From Spirochaetales bacterium (GTDB lineage Bacteria; Spirochaetota; Spirochaetia; SZUA-6; DRHE01), in contig JAFGQJ010000179.1 of the NCBI GenBank assembly GCA_016935715.1, positions 1-17,409 on the forward strand: 17,409 nt of DNA. Direction: 5' to 3'. Shown here piece after piece: positions 15,086 to 17,409 of this stretch. The stretch's first letter is position 1; every line of letters begins with the position of its first letter. Below the pieces are notes generated by a model. The model was not told where the DNA came from. It did no database searches and worked only from the letters and a program-made list of their open reading frames with translations. The translations under genes and the position numbers were made by a program.

Positions 15086-16489
15086 TCATATCTGAACGTG
15101 CTTCATGTTCAGCATTCCGGCCACGGCGGCGATGGTCTGATTGAGCTTTCCGTACGCCGCGGTGTGATGGTGGGAAGGAGAGGCCAGCAGCCACTTCTCC
15201 GAAAACTCCCTGATGCTGCCTCCGCTCCACTTGAAGAATGTCTGCGGAGCGGAGATATCCCTCGGCTCCATCTCCAGGAAACTCCCCTCTGCGGAGATGA
15301 GCTGGAACGATCCCCGCCCGATGTTTCCGATGGAAAACAGGGTGACCTCGCCGGGGTGATAGGCATAGTTGAACGAGGCTCCAAACCCATGGAATCCTTC
15401 GTAGTAGATGGTCGGCACGATGCGTACGCCCTTTGCCTTGTCGGCCAGGCTGGGATTTCCGTGGCCGTCGTGGGAGTTGAACATGAGATCCCGTTTGAAG
15501 TCCAGAATGTAATGCTCCAGGAAAGTCGAATGTCCGGCCAGCTCCTCCAGCACGAGCATGGCCAGGGCGCGCAGAACGTCCGCTTCGCAGGTGAAGGGCA
15601 CGTGATTTTCCACGAGCCTGGAAGTCCCGAAGAAGGGTATGATGCCGATCCTCTGGTCGGAGAGCCACACCTGGTCGAACTCGGCCACCGCATCGAAGCC
15701 GCCCTCCGCCACCACTTTTTCGAGGGCAGAGGCCAGCCTGGCGGAGCGAAGCATCATCGCCTCTTCGACCTCCACCTTGCGCGCTCTGCCCTCCTGTTCC
15801 TGCACGACCTTCCTGGCTTCGGCCTCGCCGGTCGCATCAAAGGCGTCGATGACCAGATCGTGATCGATCGGCCAGCAGGTGGCACCGAATGTTTCCATGA
15901 CGGCGAAGTTGTCCTGCATCAGATCGGTCATCCCTTCGAAGGGATGGCCGATGATGCCGATCTTGCTGTTTCGCAGGCGGGCTACAGCCTTGGCGGCCGA
16001 GATGTACTGAGCGATTTTCGCCTTCGCGCCGGCATCGTCGATCGGACCGGTGACCAGAAAGAAGGTCCTGTTCGACCTGATCAGCGCGCTGGTAACCTCG
16101 GGAAGTCCGGCCATCCCGGAGTTCATCATGATGAGATCGAAATCCGCCTTCTCGGAGAACTCGTTCACGAACTGGGCGTTCCAGATCACGATCGGGACGT
16201 CGAGCTCGAGCAGCGCTCGCATGGGAATCAGACCCTTCTGGTAGGCCAGCTCGATGAAGACGATGAGATCCACGTCCTGTTCTTTGAATACCCTGGCGAC
16301 TCGCACGGCCTGGTGCTCGTACTCGAAAAACCCGGGATTCACCACCTTGCCGAAAGCGGACAAAACCTCGGCATAGCGCTCGGCGGCTTTGCAGGCCTCC
16401 TCCCGCATGTGTCCGGTCTTGTTGAACCGGTCTTCCAGCAACGCGGTGACCATCAGGCCGATTTTGAACTCTTTTTCTGCAATTGGCAT
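15086..16489 (-). CDS. Arabinose isomerase-like superfamily protein (second AraA-type paralogue)
   Basis: 467 residues from ATG 16489, supported by GGAGG about 8 bases upstream. The open frame extends much further upstream, but that part overlaps the divergent HAD gene and is not protein-like. It shares the fold landmarks of the 5249-6655 protein: HPFEGMTDL at 182-190, E302 in CEADVLRALA, E325 in FLEHY, H340 in NSHDGHGN, and a C-terminal SHHHTAAYG (H440-H442). Intervals of 23, 15 and about 101 residues match the AraA-like paralogue, so the metal-binding quartet looks intact. The rest diverges strongly. It stands alone on its transcript, upstream of the ABC importer (156 bases). It is probably a ketol-isomerase for an unusual sugar; this is inference. 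Confidence 0.8.
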   Translation of the reverse strand: MPIAEKEFKIGLMVTALLEDRFNKTGHMREEACKAAERYAEVLSAFGKVVNPGFFEYEHQAVRVARVFKEQDVDLIVFIELAYQKGLIPMRALLELDVPIVIWNAQFVNEFSEKADFDLIMMNSGMAGLPEVTSALIRSNRTFFLVTGPIDDAGAKAKIAQYISAAKAVARLRNSKIGIIGHPFEGMTDLMQDNFAVMETFGATCWPIDHDLVIDAFDATGEAEARKVVQEQEGRARKVEVEEAMMLRSARLASALEKVVAEGGFDAVAEFDQVWLSDQRIGIIPFFGTSRLVENHVPFTCEADVLRALAMLVLEELAGHSTFLEHYILDFKRDLMFNSHDGHGNPSLADKAKGVRIVPTIYYEGFHGFGASFNYAYHPGEVTLFSIGNIGRGSFQLISAEGSFLEMEPRDISAPQTFFKWSGGSIREFSEKWLLASPSHHHTAAYGKLNQTIAAVAGMLNMKHVQI

Positions 16490-16551
16490 CGAGATAACCT
16501 CCGCATGAATGGATATAAGCAGCACTCGAGTCTCGCCTTTGATTGTATACC

Positions 16552-16617
16552 GAAGGCTCTTGTCGTATCCACAGCCTTTGTGTACGCTCTGCCCAACAAA
16601 CTGCTCAGCCCTGGAAG
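16552..16617 (-). pseudogene. Relic of a class III aminotransferase N-terminus
   Basis: Translated on the minus strand, 16617 to 16552 reads 22 codons that align without gaps to residues 9-30 of the 7952-9502 aminotransferase. By hand, 15 of 22 residues and 46 of 66 bases are identical. The shared core runs LLGR-x-YT-x-AV-x-T-x-RAF. The frame has no ATG upstream, runs out of similarity after RAF, and hits a stop inside the start of the isomerase gene, so it is not a working gene. It lies 62 bases before ATG 16489 in the same orientation, as if an aminotransferase once headed this transcript. A chance match is less likely given the in-phase conservation, but I could not test it statistically. 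Confidence 0.6.
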
Positions 16618-16676
16618 CCTGCCGGAGAAGCACGGGCTGACAATCTCGACGCGATGATTGCGGTGCTGAGGAAAGA

Positions 16677-17381
16677 ATGATGGAAGAGCGGCTCCGCCGG
16701 GGGTCGGTCCTGTCGCAGACCTTCGAGTACATCTTTTTCGACTGGGACGGCTGTCTGGCCGATACGCTGGGGATCTGGATGGAGTTGTACAAGCTGGCCC
16801 TCTCCAGGCGGGGGATTCCTGTGGAGGAGCAGGCGATCGGGCGGGAATTGTTCAATGACTGGAGCGGTCCCGGGCGTTTCGGCGTACCGGACGTGGAGGC
16901 TTTCGCCCTGGAGATCATGGAGGGTCTGGATCGGCGGATCCCTGCCGTGAAGCTCAATCCATGGGCGCGCACTGCTTTGAAGCGCCTGCGGCTGAGGGGG
17001 AAGCGAACGGCCATCCTCACCGGGTCCAGGCGCAGCTTCGTGGAGCCGGTGGTTGCCCGGGAGGGCATCGCGTCGCTGATTGACCTGCTCGTCTGCCTGG
17101 AGGACGTGCAACGCCTCAAACCGCATCCCGAAGCGGTGAACAGAGCCCTGGAGATCCTGGGCCCTTTGGGCTCCCATCGCGAAGAGACCAGACGGCGGCA
17201 GCGGGCGGTCATGGTGGGGGACAGCAGCAAGGATATCGAGATGGGCCGGAATGCCGGCATCGCCACTATCCTGTACTTTCCCGACAGGAACCGCCGGTTC
17301 TACGAGCCGCAGTGGCTGTTGCGCTGCGGGCCGGACTACACGATCCGGGACTTCCGGGAGCTGGAGGCTCTGCTCGCCTAG
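16677..17381 (+). CDS. HAD-superfamily hydrolase (phosphatase-like)
   Basis: 234 residues with all four HAD motifs: motif I DWDGCLADT (nucleophile D22, D24), motif II TGS (115-117), motif III lysine K148 in RLKPHP, and motif IV GDSSKDI (D182, D186). The helical cap between residues about 30 and 100 marks it as a C1-cap Gph/beta-phosphoglucomutase-type member. These are mostly phosphatases for small phosphorylated metabolites. An ATG pair occurs at 16677 and 16680; AGGA lies 4 or 7 bases upstream, so either may be used. It is divergent from the isomerase at 15086-16489 across 187 bases. I see -10-like sequences there (TATAAG, TACAAT) but no convincing paired promoter. It could dephosphorylate a pathway intermediate (inference). 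Confidence 0.88.
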   Translation: MMEERLRRGSVLSQTFEYIFFDWDGCLADTLGIWMELYKLALSRRGIPVEEQAIGRELFNDWSGPGRFGVPDVEAFALEIMEGLDRRIPAVKLNPWARTALKRLRLRGKRTAILTGSRRSFVEPVVAREGIASLIDLLVCLEDVQRLKPHPEAVNRALEILGPLGSHREETRRRQRAVMVGDSSKDIEMGRNAGIATILYFPDRNRRFYEPQWLLRCGPDYTIRDFRELEALLA

Positions 17382-17409
17382 AGCACGGAGGGCGTCGAGA
17401 GATTCGGGA

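Noticed and set aside
15053..16657. Plus-strand open frame of 534 residues and its last 50 codons from ATG 16505 as a small gene
   Set aside because: Antisense to the AraA-type gene; the short tail in the intergenic region has no Shine-Dalgarno site and overlaps the aminotransferase relic.
16490..17266. N-terminal extension of the AraA-type gene to 726 residues
   Set aside because: The extension runs antisense through the HAD gene, is Ser/Arg/Pro-rich without motifs, and ATG 16489 has a good ribosome site.
1..17409. CRISPR arrays, tRNA or rRNA genes, insertion sequences
   Set aside because: No regularly spaced repeats, no cloverleaf or rRNA-like sequence and no transposase motifs were seen on reading; coding genes fill nearly the whole window.

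Overview
The window looks like part of a bacterial carbohydrate-catabolism locus, probably from a spirochaete (Spirochaetales-like). The evidence for the organism is indirect. The solute-binding protein has a signal peptide ending in Phe-Ala-Gly-Ala-Lys-Gln-Glu, a style I associate with spirochaete binding proteins. The DNA is fairly GC-rich, and strong Shine-Dalgarno sites precede most starts. I cannot name a species.

Layout. (A) 1-9502, minus strand: seven genes in one direction, probably one transcript from a promoter near 9577-9604. In transcription order they are a long class III aminotransferase, a Gfo/Idh/MocA oxidoreductase, an AraA-like isomerase, a FucI/AraA-superfamily protein, a UroD/methyltransferase-family protein, an FGGY sugar kinase, and a second class III aminotransferase cut by the window edge. 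(B) 9503-9740: a divergent regulatory region with a good sigma-70-type promoter facing left and several short repeats and palindromes. (C) 9741-11105, plus strand: a second FucI-type protein, followed by a rho-independent terminator. (D) 11166-14929, minus strand: a sugar ABC importer (binding protein, terminator-like hairpin, two CUT1-type permeases) followed by a GreA/GreB-family factor; there is no ATPase gene. (E) 15086-16489, minus strand: a fourth isomerase-superfamily protein, AraA-type. (F) 16677-17381, plus strand: a HAD phosphatase-like protein.

The notable feature is the gene set. Four paralogues of the L-fucose/L-arabinose isomerase superfamily (two AraA-like, two FucI-like) sit with two class III aminotransferases, a sugar dehydrogenase, a sugar kinase, a zinc-type UroD-like protein and an importer. 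A reasonable reading is uptake of an unusual sugar, amino sugar or (amino)polyol, redox and amino-group exchange on it, aldose/ketose isomerisation, then phosphorylation. The substrate cannot be read from sequence, and no aldolase or regulator gene lies in the window.

A 66-base stretch in the 16490-16676 intergenic region matches codons 9-30 of the 7952-9502 aminotransferase (15 of 22 residues identical, ungapped by hand). It appears to be a relic of a lost aminotransferase copy upstream of the fourth isomerase gene.
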